From assembly GCF_031656215.1 (NCBI RefSeq), contig NZ_CP134228.1:3057001-3121000 (forward strand): 64,000 bases of DNA, written 5' to 3'. Each line of letters begins with the position of its first letter. Position 1 is the first letter of the stretch. The translations under genes and the position numbers were made by a program. The notes under the pieces were generated by a model that did not search any database, was not told the DNA's origin, and saw only the letters and a program-made list of their open reading frames with translations. The DNA comes from Mesorhizobium koreense (GTDB lineage Bacteria > Pseudomonadota > Alphaproteobacteria > Rhizobiales > Rhizobiaceae). Below are positions 22,818 through 34,360 of the stretch, piece by piece.

Positions 22818-23644
22818 CCGCACCCAACAACACAGTCATCGCCGGTGACGTTCGCTTTTCCAATGACGGCCCGCTTTCACTGATCGCCGGGCCCTGCCAG
22901 CTCGAAACGCGGCAGCATGCCTTCGACATGGCAGGCGCCCTGAAGGAGATCGCTGGTCGGCTCGGCATAGGCCTCGTCTACAAGACGAGCTACGACAAGG
23001 CGAACCGTACTTCGCTGACGGGCGCGCGTGGCGCCGGTCTCGACGCGGCGATGCCGATCTTCGACGATCTCCGCCGCGAATTCGGTCTCCCCATCCTGAC
23101 CGATGTCCATACGGAGGAACAATGCGGCCTTGTCGCGCCGCATGCCGATATCCTGCAAATCCCGGCCTTCCTGTCGCGCCAGACCGACCTGCTCATCGCC
23201 GCCGCGAGAACCGGGAAGATCGTCAATGTGAAGAAAGGCCAGTTCCTGGCGCCGTGGGACATGAAGAACGTGGTCGCAAAGATCGCGGATTCCGGCAATG
23301 CCAATGTACTGGTCACCGAGCGCGGCGCATCCTTCGGCTACAACACCTTGGTGTCCGACATGCGCTCGCTGCCGATCATGGCCGAGATGGGTACGCCGGT
23401 GATCTTCGACGCCACCCATTCGGTGCAGCAGCCGGGCGGGCAGGGCGGCTCGACCGGCGGCGAGCGCCGCTTCGTGGGGACGCTGGCGCGCGCCGCTGTC
23501 GCGGTGGGTGTTGCCGGCGTCTTTATCGAAACACATCAGGACCCCGATCATGCGCCTTCGGACGGACCGAACATGGTGCCGCTCAGGGACTTGCCGTCGC
23601 TTCTGGAGCGCCTTGTAGCGCTCGACCGGATTGCCAAGGCCTGA
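22814..23644 (+). CDS. kdsA: 2-dehydro-3-deoxyphosphooctonate (KDO-8-P) aldolase
   Basis: Condenses arabinose 5-phosphate with phosphoenolpyruvate to make KDO 8-phosphate for LPS. The 276-residue TIM barrel has [15 protein letters not shown] near the N-terminus. The Cys there is the metal ligand of the metal-dependent class. [22 protein letters not shown] is the signature near the C-terminus. The ATG overlaps the stop of the VOC gene. Confidence 0.98.
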   Translation: MTAPNNTVIAGDVRFSNDGPLSLIAGPCQLETRQHAFDMAGALKEIAGRLGIGLVYKTSYDKANRTSLTGARGAGLDAAMPIFDDLRREFGLPILTDVHTEEQCGLVAPHADILQIPAFLSRQTDLLIAAARTGKIVNVKKGQFLAPWDMKNVVAKIADSGNANVLVTERGASFGYNTLVSDMRSLPIMAEMGTPVIFDATHSVQQPGGQGGSTGGERRFVGTLARAAVAVGVAGVFIETHQDPDHAPSDGPNMVPLRDLPSLLERLVALDRIAKA

Positions 23645-23720
23645 TCGTCACGGCTTGTGACCGGTTGCCGGCAACTGTAGGCTGCGACAGGGGGCAAACG
23701 CTTGACCTCAGGAGGAAGCT

Positions 23721-23924
23721 ATGTCCGTCGCCCGCGTCACCGAAATCACCGCCTCGTCCAAAGTCAGTTTCCAAGATGCGCTGGAAAAGGGAATCGAACG
23801 CGCCAACAAGACACTAAAAAACGTCAAGGGTGCGTGGATTCAGGAACAGAAGGTGGAGGTCGAGGACGGCCACATCACTGCTTATCGCGTCAATATGAAG
23901 GTGACATTCGTCCTGACAGACTAA
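23721..23924 (+). CDS. Dodecin family flavin-storage protein
   Basis: A 67-residue protein matching dodecin throughout: VARVTEITASSKVSFQDALEKGI, then KGAWIQEQKVEVEDGHITAYRVNMKVTFVL. Dodecins assemble as hollow dodecamers that bind flavins or CoA. The conserved tryptophan (W37 region, GAWI) that stacks on the flavin is present. A perfect AGGAGG ribosome binding site (23710-23715) precedes the ATG. It stands alone between kdsA and eno. Confidence 0.93.
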   Translation: MSVARVTEITASSKVSFQDALEKGIERANKTLKNVKGAWIQEQKVEVEDGHITAYRVNMKVTFVLTD

Positions 23925-24072
23925 CCGTGACGGCTCGGGGCTTTGATGAGCCAGGGTCAAGGTCCTGCCGTTCCCATCTTTGCATTCCCAGCCCGGGGAT
24001 CGGCGCCTACACCGTGTTTGAAACGTCATCCGTAATACCGGAACCGATTGCCTTTCACCGCGCTTCGGCTAA

Positions 24073-25392
<1,320 letters not shown>

Positions 25393-25482
25393 ACCACGAA
25401 GAATTGACCGGTAGGCTCGTTTTGTAACCGGCCATTAAGCATGATCGGTCACATTGGGGAGTAAATAGGATCTCCCCGCGAT

Positions 25483-25821
25483 ATGTGGTTTCGCCGAAGC
25501 AATCTGTGGACACGTCAGCATCGCAAGCGGCGGACCGGCGCACTGATCGTCCCCGCGATCACCGTGGCGTTCCTGGCCTATTTCGGCTTCCATGCCTTCC
25601 ATGGCGAATTCGGCATCTATAACAGCCACCAGCTTGATGCGCAGGCGGCGGCGCTCAAACAGCAGCTTGCCGGGATCAAGGCCGAACGCGAGGAACTTGA
25701 ACAGCGCGTGCAACTGCTGCATGATGGTACGATCGAGAAGGACATGCTCGACGAGCAGGCGAGGCGTACGCTGAACCTCTCTCGCGAGGACGAGGTCACG
25801 ATATATAGGCCTGTCCGCTAG
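25483..25821 (+). CDS. ftsB: Septum formation initiator FtsB/DivIC family protein
   Basis: A 112-residue bitopic membrane protein of the division site. A basic cytoplasmic N-terminus (RRSNLWTRQHRKRRTG) precedes one TM helix (about 20-38). A coiled coil follows (HQLDAQAAALKQQLAGIKAEREELEQRVQLL), then a short conserved end with MLDEQARRTLNLSREDEVTIY. FtsB works with FtsL and FtsQ to activate septal wall synthesis. Location between eno and pdhA is usual in alphaproteobacteria. Confidence 0.93.
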   Translation: MWFRRSNLWTRQHRKRRTGALIVPAITVAFLAYFGFHAFHGEFGIYNSHQLDAQAAALKQQLAGIKAEREELEQRVQLLHDGTIEKDMLDEQARRTLNLSREDEVTIYRPVR

Positions 25822-25823
25822 AG

Positions 25824-25842
25824 TTAACCGGTTTCTGGTTAA
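25824..25842 (+). terminator. Small hairpin after ftsB
   Basis: TTAACC / GGTTAA (25824-25829, 25837-25842) begins 2 bases after the ftsB stop and is followed by an AT-rich stretch. It is weak as a terminator because the stem is only 6 bp and half A-T. Confidence 0.35.
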
Positions 25843-25885
25843 TTGCTGTTATTCTGAATATTCCTAGTAGGTTAGAGGCATGACT

Positions 25886-25907
25886 GCCATGCGCGTTTGG
25901 GCATGGC
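25886..25907 (+). other. Hairpin in the leader or promoter of pdhA
   Basis: GCCATGC / GCATGGC (25886-25892, 25901-25907), a perfect 7-bp stem with an 8-base loop, lies 79 bases before the pdhA ATG. It could be an operator or leader structure of the pdh operon; nothing in the sequence decides which. Confidence 0.35.
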
Positions 25908-25985
25908 GGAACAGTTTCCCGCGTGCTAGCTTTTCCCCAATAGGAAGACGCTTTTCTTTCGCAGATTTCTTACGGGGAGTGATGT

Positions 25986-27026
25986 ATGGCCACTGCCGCC
26001 AGAAAGGCGCCTAAACGCGCCAAATCCGATAAACCTAAATCTCCACCCAAGGCACCGGCACCGGCGGCGTTTTCCAAGGAACAGGAGCTGGCGGCCTATG
26101 ATGCGATGCTTCTGATCCGGCGCTTCGAGGAGAAGGCCGGCCAGCTTTACGGTATGGGTTTCATCGGCGGTTTCTGTCATCTCTATATCGGCCAGGAAGC
26201 GGTTGTCACCGGCATGCAGATGGCGCTGAAGGAAGGTGACCAGATCATCACCGGCTACCGCGATCATGGCCATATGCTCGCCACCGGCATGGAGCCGCGT
26301 GGCGTCATGGCCGAACTCACGGGTCGCCGTGGTGGTTATTCGCATGGCAAGGGCGGCTCCATGCACATGTTCTCCAAGGAGAAGAATTTTTATGGCGGCC
26401 ATGGCATTGTCGGCGCACAAGTGCCGCTCGGCACGGGCCTGGCCTTCGCCAATCATTATCGCGGGAACGACAACGTTTCGGTCGTCTATTTCGGCGACGG
26501 AGCGGCCAATCAGGGCCAGGTCTATGAGAGCTTCAACATGGCCTCGCTGTGGAAGCTGCCGGTCATTTATGTGATCGAGAACAACCGCTATGCGATGGGC
26601 ACGGCCGTGTCCCGTTCCTCGGCCGAGACCGATTTCTCGCATCGCGGCCTGTCTTTCAGGATACCCGGCATCCAGGTCGACGGCATGGATGTCCGGGCGG
26701 TTAAGGCCGCCGCCGATATGGCGACGGAATGGTGTCGTTCGGGCGAGGGGCCGATCATCCTTGAAATGCAGACCTATCGCTATCGCGGCCACTCCATGTC
26801 CGACCCAGCGAAATACCGCTCGAAGGACGAAGTGCAGAAGATGCGCTCCGAGCACGACCCGATCGAGCAGGTGAAGAAGCGGCTCACCGACAAGAAGTGG
26901 GCGAGCGAAGACGATTTGAAAGCGATGGACAAGAAGGTGCGGGACATCGTCGCCGATGCGACCGATTTTGCTCAAAGCGACGCCGAGCCGGACGCTTCCG
27001 AGCTCTGGACCGACATCGTGCATTGA
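25986..27026 (+). CDS. pdhA: Pyruvate dehydrogenase E1 component, alpha subunit
   Basis: Decarboxylates pyruvate with thiamine diphosphate as part of an alpha2beta2 E1. The 346 residues start with a Lys/Pro/Ala-rich segment of about 35 residues, then show GFCHLYIGQEAVVTGM, the ThDP-binding GDGAANQGQVYESFNMA...ENNRYAMGT motif, and the phosphorylation-loop-like YRYRGHSMSDPAKYRSKDEV. A GGGGAG ribosome binding site precedes the ATG. First gene of the pdhA-pdhB-pdhC cluster. Confidence 0.98.
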   Translation: MATAARKAPKRAKSDKPKSPPKAPAPAAFSKEQELAAYDAMLLIRRFEEKAGQLYGMGFIGGFCHLYIGQEAVVTGMQMALKEGDQIITGYRDHGHMLATGMEPRGVMAELTGRRGGYSHGKGGSMHMFSKEKNFYGGHGIVGAQVPLGTGLAFANHYRGNDNVSVVYFGDGAANQGQVYESFNMASLWKLPVIYVIENNRYAMGTAVSRSSAETDFSHRGLSFRIPGIQVDGMDVRAVKAAADMATEWCRSGEGPIILEMQTYRYRGHSMSDPAKYRSKDEVQKMRSEHDPIEQVKKRLTDKKWASEDDLKAMDKKVRDIVADATDFAQSDAEPDASELWTDIVH

Positions 27027-27044
27027 TCAGGGAGAGGGACGCAT

Positions 27045-28451
<1,407 letters not shown>

Positions 28452-28466
28452 GGGGAGGGCGCCGAT

Positions 28467-29828
28467 ATGCCGATCAACATCACCATGCCGGCCCTCTCAC
28501 CCACTATGGAGGAGGGCAACCTCGCCAAGTGGCTCGTCAAGGAAGGCGACGAGGTCAAGGCCGGCGATGTCATCGCCGAGATTGAAACCGATAAGGCCAC
28601 GATGGAAGTAGAGGCCGTTGATGAGGGCAAGGTCGCGAAGATCGTCGTGCCGGCCGGCACCGAGGGCGTCAAGGTCAATGCACTGATCGCGGTGCTTGCC
28701 GAAGAAGGCGAGGACGTGGCCGAAGCCGCCAAGGCTGGCGGCGCGCCCGAGAAGAAAGCCGAGACACCGAAAGCCGCCGAAGCGCCGAAGCAGGAACCAG
28801 CGAAGGCAGAGGCTCCGAAGGCCGAGCCTGCCAAGTCAGAAAAACCGCAAGCCCCGGCAGCCGCCCCGGTGGCGAACGACCATGCGGCTGGCGATCGTGT
28901 TTTCGCTTCCCCGCTTGCCCGTCGCATCGCCAAGGATGCCGGTGTCGACGTCGCGGCGGTAAAGGGGACCGGTCCGCATGGGCGCGTCGTAAAGGCCGAT
29001 GTCGAGGCGGCGATCGCCGATCGCGGAGCAAAGGCCGCGGCACCTGCCGGCGCGCCGGCGGCCTCGGCCGCAAAGCCTATTTCGGACGATGCCGTGCTCA
29101 AGCTCTTCGAGGAAGGCTCCTACGAACTCGTCTCGCACGACAACATGCGCAAGACCATCGCCCGCCGGCTGGTCGAAGCGAAGACCACCATCCCGCATTT
29201 CTATCTGACGGTTGATTGCGAGATCGACGCGCTGCTTGCACTGCGTGCCCAGATCAACGCCGCGGCGCCGATGAAGAAGACGGACCACGGCGAGGCGCCG
29301 GTCTACAAGCTTTCCGTCAACGACATGATCATCAAGGCGATGGCGATGGCGCTGATGGCGGTGCCGGATGCCAATGCCTCATGGACCGAGGCGAACATGG
29401 TCATGCACAAGCACGCCGATGTGGGGGTGGCTGTCTCCATCCCCGGAGGCCTCATCACGCCGATAATACGGCATGCCGATCAGAAATCGCTGTCGGTGAT
29501 ATCCAACGAGATGAAGGATCTGGCGAGCCGGGCGAGGAACCGCAAGCTCAAGCCGGAGGAATACCAGGGCGGCACCACCGCCGTCTCCAACCTCGGCATG
29601 TTCGGCGTCAAGGATTTCGCCGCTGTGATCAACCCACCGCACGCGACCATCATGGCCGTGGGTGCCGGCGAGGAAAGGGCGGTCGTGAAGAAGGGCGAGA
29701 TCGTTGTCGCCAACGTGATGTCGGTGACGCTCTCGACCGACCATCGGGCGGTCGATGGCGCGCTTGGTGCCGAGCTGCTTCAGGCGTTCAGGAAGTACAT
29801 CGAAAACCCGATGAGCATGCTGGTCTGA
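28467..29828 (+). CDS. pdhC: Dihydrolipoyllysine acetyltransferase (pyruvate dehydrogenase E2)
   Basis: Core of the complex, transferring acetyl from lipoamide to CoA. The 453 residues hold one lipoyl domain (1-78, with the same [11 protein letters not shown] motif as PdhB), an Ala/Pro/Glu/Lys linker, and a peripheral subunit-binding domain near 145-185 ([19 protein letters not shown]). The catalytic domain ends with [14 protein letters not shown], which holds the DHRxxDG active site. It is 15 bases after pdhB. Confidence 0.98.
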   Translation: MPINITMPALSPTMEEGNLAKWLVKEGDEVKAGDVIAEIETDKATMEVEAVDEGKVAKIVVPAGTEGVKVNALIAVLAEEGEDVAEAAKAGGAPEKKAETPKAAEAPKQEPAKAEAPKAEPAKSEKPQAPAAAPVANDHAAGDRVFASPLARRIAKDAGVDVAAVKGTGPHGRVVKADVEAAIADRGAKAAAPAGAPAASAAKPISDDAVLKLFEEGSYELVSHDNMRKTIARRLVEAKTTIPHFYLTVDCEIDALLALRAQINAAAPMKKTDHGEAPVYKLSVNDMIIKAMAMALMAVPDANASWTEANMVMHKHADVGVAVSIPGGLITPIIRHADQKSLSVISNEMKDLASRARNRKLKPEEYQGGTTAVSNLGMFGVKDFAAVINPPHATIMAVGAGEERAVVKKGEIVVANVMSVTLSTDHRAVDGALGAELLQAFRKYIENPMSMLV

Positions 29829-29835
29829 GGTCCAG

Positions 29836-29856
29836 CCCTCTCTCTTGCGGAGAGGG
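29836..29856. repeat. Small GC-rich palindrome after pdhC
   Basis: CCCTCTC / GAGAGGG (29836-29842, 29850-29856), 7-bp stem and 7-base loop, between pdhC and the SGNH hydrolase gene. It resembles the short dispersed palindromes of rhizobial genomes. It may attenuate transcription into the downstream genes. Confidence 0.45.
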
Positions 29857-29879
29857 CGAAGCGGCCGCGAGGGGTATTG

Positions 29880-30518
29880 ATGAAAACCGTCCTCTGTTAC
29901 GGCGATTCACTGACTTGGGGTTTTAGCCCCGACGGTTCTGGTCGCCATGCCTTCGAGGACCGCTGGCCGAGCGTGTTGCAGGCGGGGCTAGGCGCTTCCG
30001 CGCTTGTCATTTCCGAAGGATTGAACGGCCGCACGACGATTTTCGACGACTATGCCGCGGGCGCAGATCGCAATGGCGCCCGCATCCTGCCGACGATCCT
30101 GATGACCCATGTTCCGGTCGACCTCATCGTCGTCATGCTGGGCTCGAATGACATGAAGCCATGGATCGCGGGCCATGCACAGGCGGCCAAACAGGGCATG
30201 CAGCGGCTGGTCGATATCATCCGCCGGTTCGACTATCCGCTGAACGAGGAGCCACCGGAGATCCTGATGGTCTCTCCGCCCGTAATCCGCGAAACGGCCG
30301 ATCCCGATTTTGCCGCCAGATTCGGTCCCGGCATCGCGCAGTCGAAGATGTTGGCAACGCTGTATTCCGACCTTGCCGACGAGATCGGCTGCGGCTTTTT
30401 CGATGCCGGTTCGGTGGCGCAAGCGAGCCCGATCGACGGCGTCCATCTCGACGCTGAAAACACGCGCTCCATCGGGCGCGGTATCGAGCCTGTCGCACGC
30501 ATGATGCTCGGCCTCTGA
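29880..30518 (+). CDS. SGNH/GDSL-family hydrolase
   Basis: A 212-residue esterase-like protein. Block I is visible as CYGDSLTWGF (nucleophile Ser), block III as VVMLGSNDMKPW, and block V as SPIDGVHLDAENT (Asp-His). There is no signal peptide, so it is probably cytoplasmic. Its ester or acyl substrate is unknown. It sits inside the pyruvate dehydrogenase cluster, between pdhC and lpdA, and ends 17 bases before lpdA, which suggests cotranscription. A TTG directly before the ATG is a less likely start. Confidence 0.88.
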   Translation: MKTVLCYGDSLTWGFSPDGSGRHAFEDRWPSVLQAGLGASALVISEGLNGRTTIFDDYAAGADRNGARILPTILMTHVPVDLIVVMLGSNDMKPWIAGHAQAAKQGMQRLVDIIRRFDYPLNEEPPEILMVSPPVIRETADPDFAARFGPGIAQSKMLATLYSDLADEIGCGFFDAGSVAQASPIDGVHLDAENTRSIGRGIEPVARMMLGL

Positions 30519-30535
30519 GCGAAGGAGAAATCAAA

Positions 30536-31981
30536 GTGGCAGAAAGCTACGACGTCATCATCATCGGTTCGGGGCCGGGCGGCTATGTCACGGCGATCCG
30601 TTCGGCACAGCTTGGACTGAAGACCGCTATCGTGGAACGCGAGCATCTCGGTGGCATCTGCCTCAACTGGGGCTGTATACCGACCAAGGCGCTGCTGCGC
30701 TCCGCCGAGATCATGCATTACGCCGACCATCTCAACAATTACGGACTGAAGCTCGACGGCAAGGTCACCCCCGACACGAAGGCTGTCGTCGACCGCTCAC
30801 GCGCCGTTTCGCAGCGGCTGAACAATGGCGTCGGCTTCCTGATGAAGAAGAACAAGATCGACGTCATCTGGGGCGAGGCGAAGCTGACCAAGCCCGGAGA
30901 AATCGTCGTGTCCGCGACCAAAAAGAAGCCGATGCAGCCGCAGCCGCCACAACCCAAGGGCACGAAAGGCGAGGGCACCTACACGGCGAAAAACATCATT
31001 ATCGCGACTGGCGCGCGACCGCGCGTGCTTCCCGGGATAGAGCCGGACGGCAAACTGATCTGGACGTATTTCGAGGCGATGGTGCCGCCCGAGATGCCGA
31101 AATCGCTGATCGTCATGGGCTCGGGCGCCATCGGCATCGAGTTCGCTTCCTTCTACCGCAGCATGGGTGCCGACGTGACGGTGGTCGAATTGCTGCCGCA
31201 GGTCATGCCGGTCGAAGATGCCGAGATCGCTGCATTCGCCAAGAAGCAATTCGAAAAACAGGGCCTGAAGATCCTGCTCGACGCCAAGGTAACCAAGGTC
31301 GAGAAGAGCGGAAATTCAGTCACGGCCCATGTCGAGCAGAAGGGTGGCAAGGTCGAGAAGATCACAGCCGACCGCTTGATCTCCGCTGTCGGCGTGCAGG
31401 GCAATATCGAGAATCTCGGACTTGAAGAACTTGGCGTGAAGACCGAGCGCGGCTGCATCGTCATAGACGGCTACGGCCGCACCAACGTACCTGGTATCTA
31501 TGCAATCGGCGACGTGGCCGGTCCGCCGATGCTGGCGCACAAGGCGGAGCACGAGGGCGTGATCTGCGTCGAGAAGATCGCCGGCGTCCCGGGCGTCCAT
31601 CCCATGGACAAGAACATGATTCCCGGCTGCACCTACTGCAACCCACAGGTCGCCTCCGTCGGGCTTACCGAAGCGAAAGCCAAGGAAAAGGGCTACGACA
31701 TCCGCGTGGGGCATTTCCCCTTTGTCGGCAACGGCAAGGCCATCGCGTTGGGAGAGGACCAGGGCATGGTCAAGACGATCTTCGACAGGAAGACCGGTCA
31801 GCTTCTCGGTGCGCATATGGTGGGTGCCGAGGTTACCGAACTCATCCAGGGCTTCGTCGTCGCCATGAATCTCGAGACGACCGAGGAAGAACTGATGCAC
31901 TCGGTCTTCCCGCATCCGACGCTTTCGGAAATGATGCATGAGAGCGTGCTCGATGCATACGGTCGCGTCATCCACGTTTGA
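30536..31981 (+). CDS. lpdA: Dihydrolipoyl dehydrogenase (E3)
   Basis: Reoxidises dihydrolipoamide with FAD and NAD+. The 481-residue protein has the FAD-binding IIIGSGPGGYVTAI, the redox disulfide GGICLNWGCIPTKAL, the NAD-binding MGSGAIGIEFASF, and the C-terminal HPTLSEMMHE (His-Glu pair). Between residues 125 and 150 there is a Pro/Gln/Lys-rich insertion (KKKPMQPQPPQPKGTKGEG) absent from E. coli Lpd but seen in pdh-linked enzymes of rhizobia. The start is GTG at 30536 behind a GGAG site. Confidence 0.98.
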   Translation: MAESYDVIIIGSGPGGYVTAIRSAQLGLKTAIVEREHLGGICLNWGCIPTKALLRSAEIMHYADHLNNYGLKLDGKVTPDTKAVVDRSRAVSQRLNNGVGFLMKKNKIDVIWGEAKLTKPGEIVVSATKKKPMQPQPPQPKGTKGEGTYTAKNIIIATGARPRVLPGIEPDGKLIWTYFEAMVPPEMPKSLIVMGSGAIGIEFASFYRSMGADVTVVELLPQVMPVEDAEIAAFAKKQFEKQGLKILLDAKVTKVEKSGNSVTAHVEQKGGKVEKITADRLISAVGVQGNIENLGLEELGVKTERGCIVIDGYGRTNVPGIYAIGDVAGPPMLAHKAEHEGVICVEKIAGVPGVHPMDKNMIPGCTYCNPQVASVGLTEAKAKEKGYDIRVGHFPFVGNGKAIALGEDQGMVKTIFDRKTGQLLGAHMVGAEVTELIQGFVVAMNLETTEEELMHSVFPHPTLSEMMHESVLDAYGRVIHV

Positions 31982-32049
31982 CGCTGGGGTCGGTTCCGCG
32001 AATACTTGTAACGTTGTGCTCGAATCACTGTCGAGGAAGGAGAGAGCAA

Positions 32050-32301
32050 ATGGACGTAAACGGCGTAGGGTGGATTACCGCGATCATCATCGGCGGCATT
32101 GCCGGCTGGGGCGCGGAACAATTCATGAAGAGCAGTATGGGACTCTTGATGAACATCATTCTTGGCATCGTCGGCGCGGTGATCCTGAATGCGATACTGG
32201 CGGCGTTCAATCTTGGGTTCACGGGCTGGGTCGCCTATCTCATCATCGGCTTCATCGGCGCTTGTATCCTCATCGCCATTGGCAGGATGCTGAAGCGCTA
32301 G
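32050..32301 (+). CDS. GlsB/YeaQ/YmgE family small membrane protein
   Basis: An 83-residue, very hydrophobic protein with three TM helices and the family pattern GWITAIIIGGIAGWGAEQFM...NIILGIVGAVILNAI...YLIIGFIGACILIAI. It belongs to the transglycosylase-associated family, linked to stress responses but of unknown activity. The frame is open back into the lpdA stop; the ATG at 32050 is chosen because a GGAAGGAGAG site precedes it. Confidence 0.88.
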   Translation: MDVNGVGWITAIIIGGIAGWGAEQFMKSSMGLLMNIILGIVGAVILNAILAAFNLGFTGWVAYLIIGFIGACILIAIGRMLKR

Positions 32302-32434
32302 GTGCAACGAGCATGGGCTGCCCGGGCAACCGGGCAGCCTGAACCCACCGCCGCGCGTCACTATATGCGGGAGGAGAACCCGAGGAAGTGACAGTCTTCC
32401 CGGCGTCCGCAACCAGATTGACAGGTTCGAGTAG

Positions 32435-33400
32435 ATGGTAACCGTACTGGACAGGGTTTCCGCCCCGCCGCGCCCGCGCCACCCGGAAAAGGCGCATCGG
32501 CCGGATCAGGAAGTGCTGCGCAAGCCGGACTGGATCCGCGTCAAGGCGCCGACTTCGCGCGGCTATCTGGAGACGCGCGAGATCGTCAAGTCGAACAGAT
32601 TGGTGACGGTCTGCGAGGAAGCCGGCTGCCCGAACATCGGCGAGTGCTGGGACAAGAAGCACGCCACCTTCATGATCATGGGTGAAATCTGCACGCGCGC
32701 CTGTGCCTTCTGCAACGTCGCCACTGGCCTGCCGACAGCCCTCGATCCGGAGGAACCCGCCAATGTCGCCAAGGCGGTCGGACAGATGGGCCTCAATCAT
32801 ATCGTCATCACTTCGGTCGATCGCGACGATCTGCCGGACGGCGGCGCGCGGCATTTCGCCGAGGTGATCCACGCCATCCGCGAACGGTCGCCCGGCACGA
32901 CGATCGAGGTGCTGACGCCCGATTTCCTGCGCAAGGACGGCGCGCTGGAGATCGTGGTCGAGGCGCGGCCGGACGTCTTCAACCATAATCTGGAGACGGT
33001 TCCGTCGAACTACCTGACCGTGCGCCCCGGCGCGCGCTATTTCCATTCGATCCGGCTCCTGCAGCGTGTGAAGGAACTCGACCCGTCGATGTTCACCAAG
33101 TCCGGCATCATGGTCGGCCTCGGCGAGGAGCGGAACGAGGTGCTGCAACTGATGGACGATCTGAGGACCGCGAACGTCGATTTCCTGACGATCGGGCAAT
33201 ATCTGCAACCCTCGAAGAAGCATCATCCGGTGAAGAAATTCGTCACGCCGGAGGAATTCAAGTCTTACGAGACGATCGCCTACACGAAGGGTTTCCTGCT
33301 GGTCTCGGCAAGCCCGCTCACGCGTTCCTCGCATCATGCGGGCGAAGATTTCGCCAGGCTGAGAGCAGCGCGTGAGCAGTCGCTGAAAAAGACGGCCTGA
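32435..33400 (+). CDS. lipA: Lipoyl synthase
   Basis: Radical-SAM enzyme inserting two sulfurs into octanoyl-lipoyl domains, here presumably those of PdhB, PdhC and other 2-oxoacid complexes. The 321 residues contain the auxiliary cluster motif [13 protein letters not shown], the radical-SAM motif CTRACAFC, and a C-terminal segment ending [11 protein letters not shown] with the conserved RSS(Y/H) end. Its place directly after the pdh-lpd genes fits its substrate. Confidence 0.98.
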   Translation: MVTVLDRVSAPPRPRHPEKAHRPDQEVLRKPDWIRVKAPTSRGYLETREIVKSNRLVTVCEEAGCPNIGECWDKKHATFMIMGEICTRACAFCNVATGLPTALDPEEPANVAKAVGQMGLNHIVITSVDRDDLPDGGARHFAEVIHAIRERSPGTTIEVLTPDFLRKDGALEIVVEARPDVFNHNLETVPSNYLTVRPGARYFHSIRLLQRVKELDPSMFTKSGIMVGLGEERNEVLQLMDDLRTANVDFLTIGQYLQPSKKHHPVKKFVTPEEFKSYETIAYTKGFLLVSASPLTRSSHHAGEDFARLRAAREQSLKKTA

Positions 33401-33411
33401 GCCGCCCATTC

Positions 33412-33882
33412 ATGCCGAAATTCGAAACGACCCGTCATGTCGCGCACCCGCCGGACAAGATGTTCGATCTTGTCGCGGACGTGGAGAGATATCCCGAATT
33501 CCTGCCGATGTGCACCGGACTGACGGTTCGGTCGCGCAAGGAACGCGACGGGATCGGCGTTCTCGTCGCCGACATGTCGGTCGGCTACAAGGCGATTCAC
33601 GAGACTTTCACCAGCCAGGTCGTGCTAAAACGCGCCGAAAACACAATAGAGGTCAAATATCTCGACGGGCCGTTCCGCTACCTGCAAAATCTGTGGCGTT
33701 TCGAGGATGACGGCCGGGGCGGCTGCGACATCCATTTCTTCATCGAATACGAATTCAAGAGCCGGCTGCTCGGCGCCATGATGGGCGCCATGTTCGATCG
33801 CGCCTTCCGTATGTTCGCCGGTGCCTTCGAGAAGCGCGCGGACGAGGTTTACGGAGCAGGCGGCAAGGCTACTAGCGCCTGA
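33412..33882 (+). CDS. RatA/Coq10 family START-domain protein
   Basis: A 156-residue single-domain protein of the polyketide cyclase/START fold. It starts [34 protein letters not shown] and has the ending [22 protein letters not shown]. In mitochondria and proteobacteria this family (Coq10) binds ubiquinone and supports respiration; in E. coli the relative is called RatA. The ubiquinone role is the more likely one here, and there is no antitoxin partner. Starts 11 bases after lipA. Its last 11 bases overlap the convergent cinA gene. Confidence 0.88.
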   Translation: MPKFETTRHVAHPPDKMFDLVADVERYPEFLPMCTGLTVRSRKERDGIGVLVADMSVGYKAIHETFTSQVVLKRAENTIEVKYLDGPFRYLQNLWRFEDDGRGGCDIHFFIEYEFKSRLLGAMMGAMFDRAFRMFAGAFEKRADEVYGAGGKATSA

Positions 33883-34360
33883 GCCCGTCCAGCACGAGGG
33901 AAAGCGCTGTCTTCACGCTCTCTTCGCGGATAAATGCCCGGCCCCTGTCCTCGAACAGACGCTGCTCGGCTACAGGCGGCCGGCCTTTGACGGCGAGCCC
34001 GAACCACACCAGCCCCACCGGCTTTTCCGCCGACCCGCCGCCGGGCCCGGCTATGCCGGTGACCGAAACAGCGATGCCGGCTCGCGAATGCGCAAGCGCT
34101 CCGACGGCCATCTCCAGCGCCGTTTCTCGCGACACGGCACCATGGGCTTCAAGCGTCTCCTGCCGGACGCCCAGCATTTCCATTTTCGCTTCGTTCGAAT
34201 AGGTGACGAAGCCTCGATCGACGACGGCCGATGAGCCGGCGATGTCGGTCAGTGCGGCGGCAATCATGCCGCCCGTGCAGGATTCCGCCGTCGCCAACAT
34301 GATGCCGCGTTCCTCGCAGGCTGCGAGCACCTCCCGTGCAAGTTCCTGTTCCTCACTCAT
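33872..34360 (-). CDS. CinA-family nicotinamide-nucleotide amidohydrolase (PncC)
   Basis: Deamidates NMN to NaMN in pyridine nucleotide recycling. The 162-residue protein is the stand-alone C-terminal domain of CinA, with [23 protein letters not shown] (catalytic Ser region), [15 protein letters not shown] and [17 protein letters not shown]. The N-terminal MoCF domain is absent, which is the PncC form. The ATG overlaps the ispDF stop in an ATGA, so the two are coupled. Confidence 0.92.
   Translation of the reverse strand: MSEEQELAREVLAACEERGIMLATAESCTGGMIAAALTDIAGSSAVVDRGFVTYSNEAKMEMLGVRQETLEAHGAVSRETALEMAVGALAHSRAGIAVSVTGIAGPGGGSAEKPVGLVWFGLAVKGRPPVAEQRLFEDRGRAFIREESVKTALSLVLDGLRR

Noticed and set aside
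33412-33882. The RatA-like gene as the toxin of a toxin-antitoxin pair
   Set aside because: No antitoxin gene is adjacent. The protein fits the Coq10/START ubiquinone-binding group beside lipA, and the RatA name is historical.
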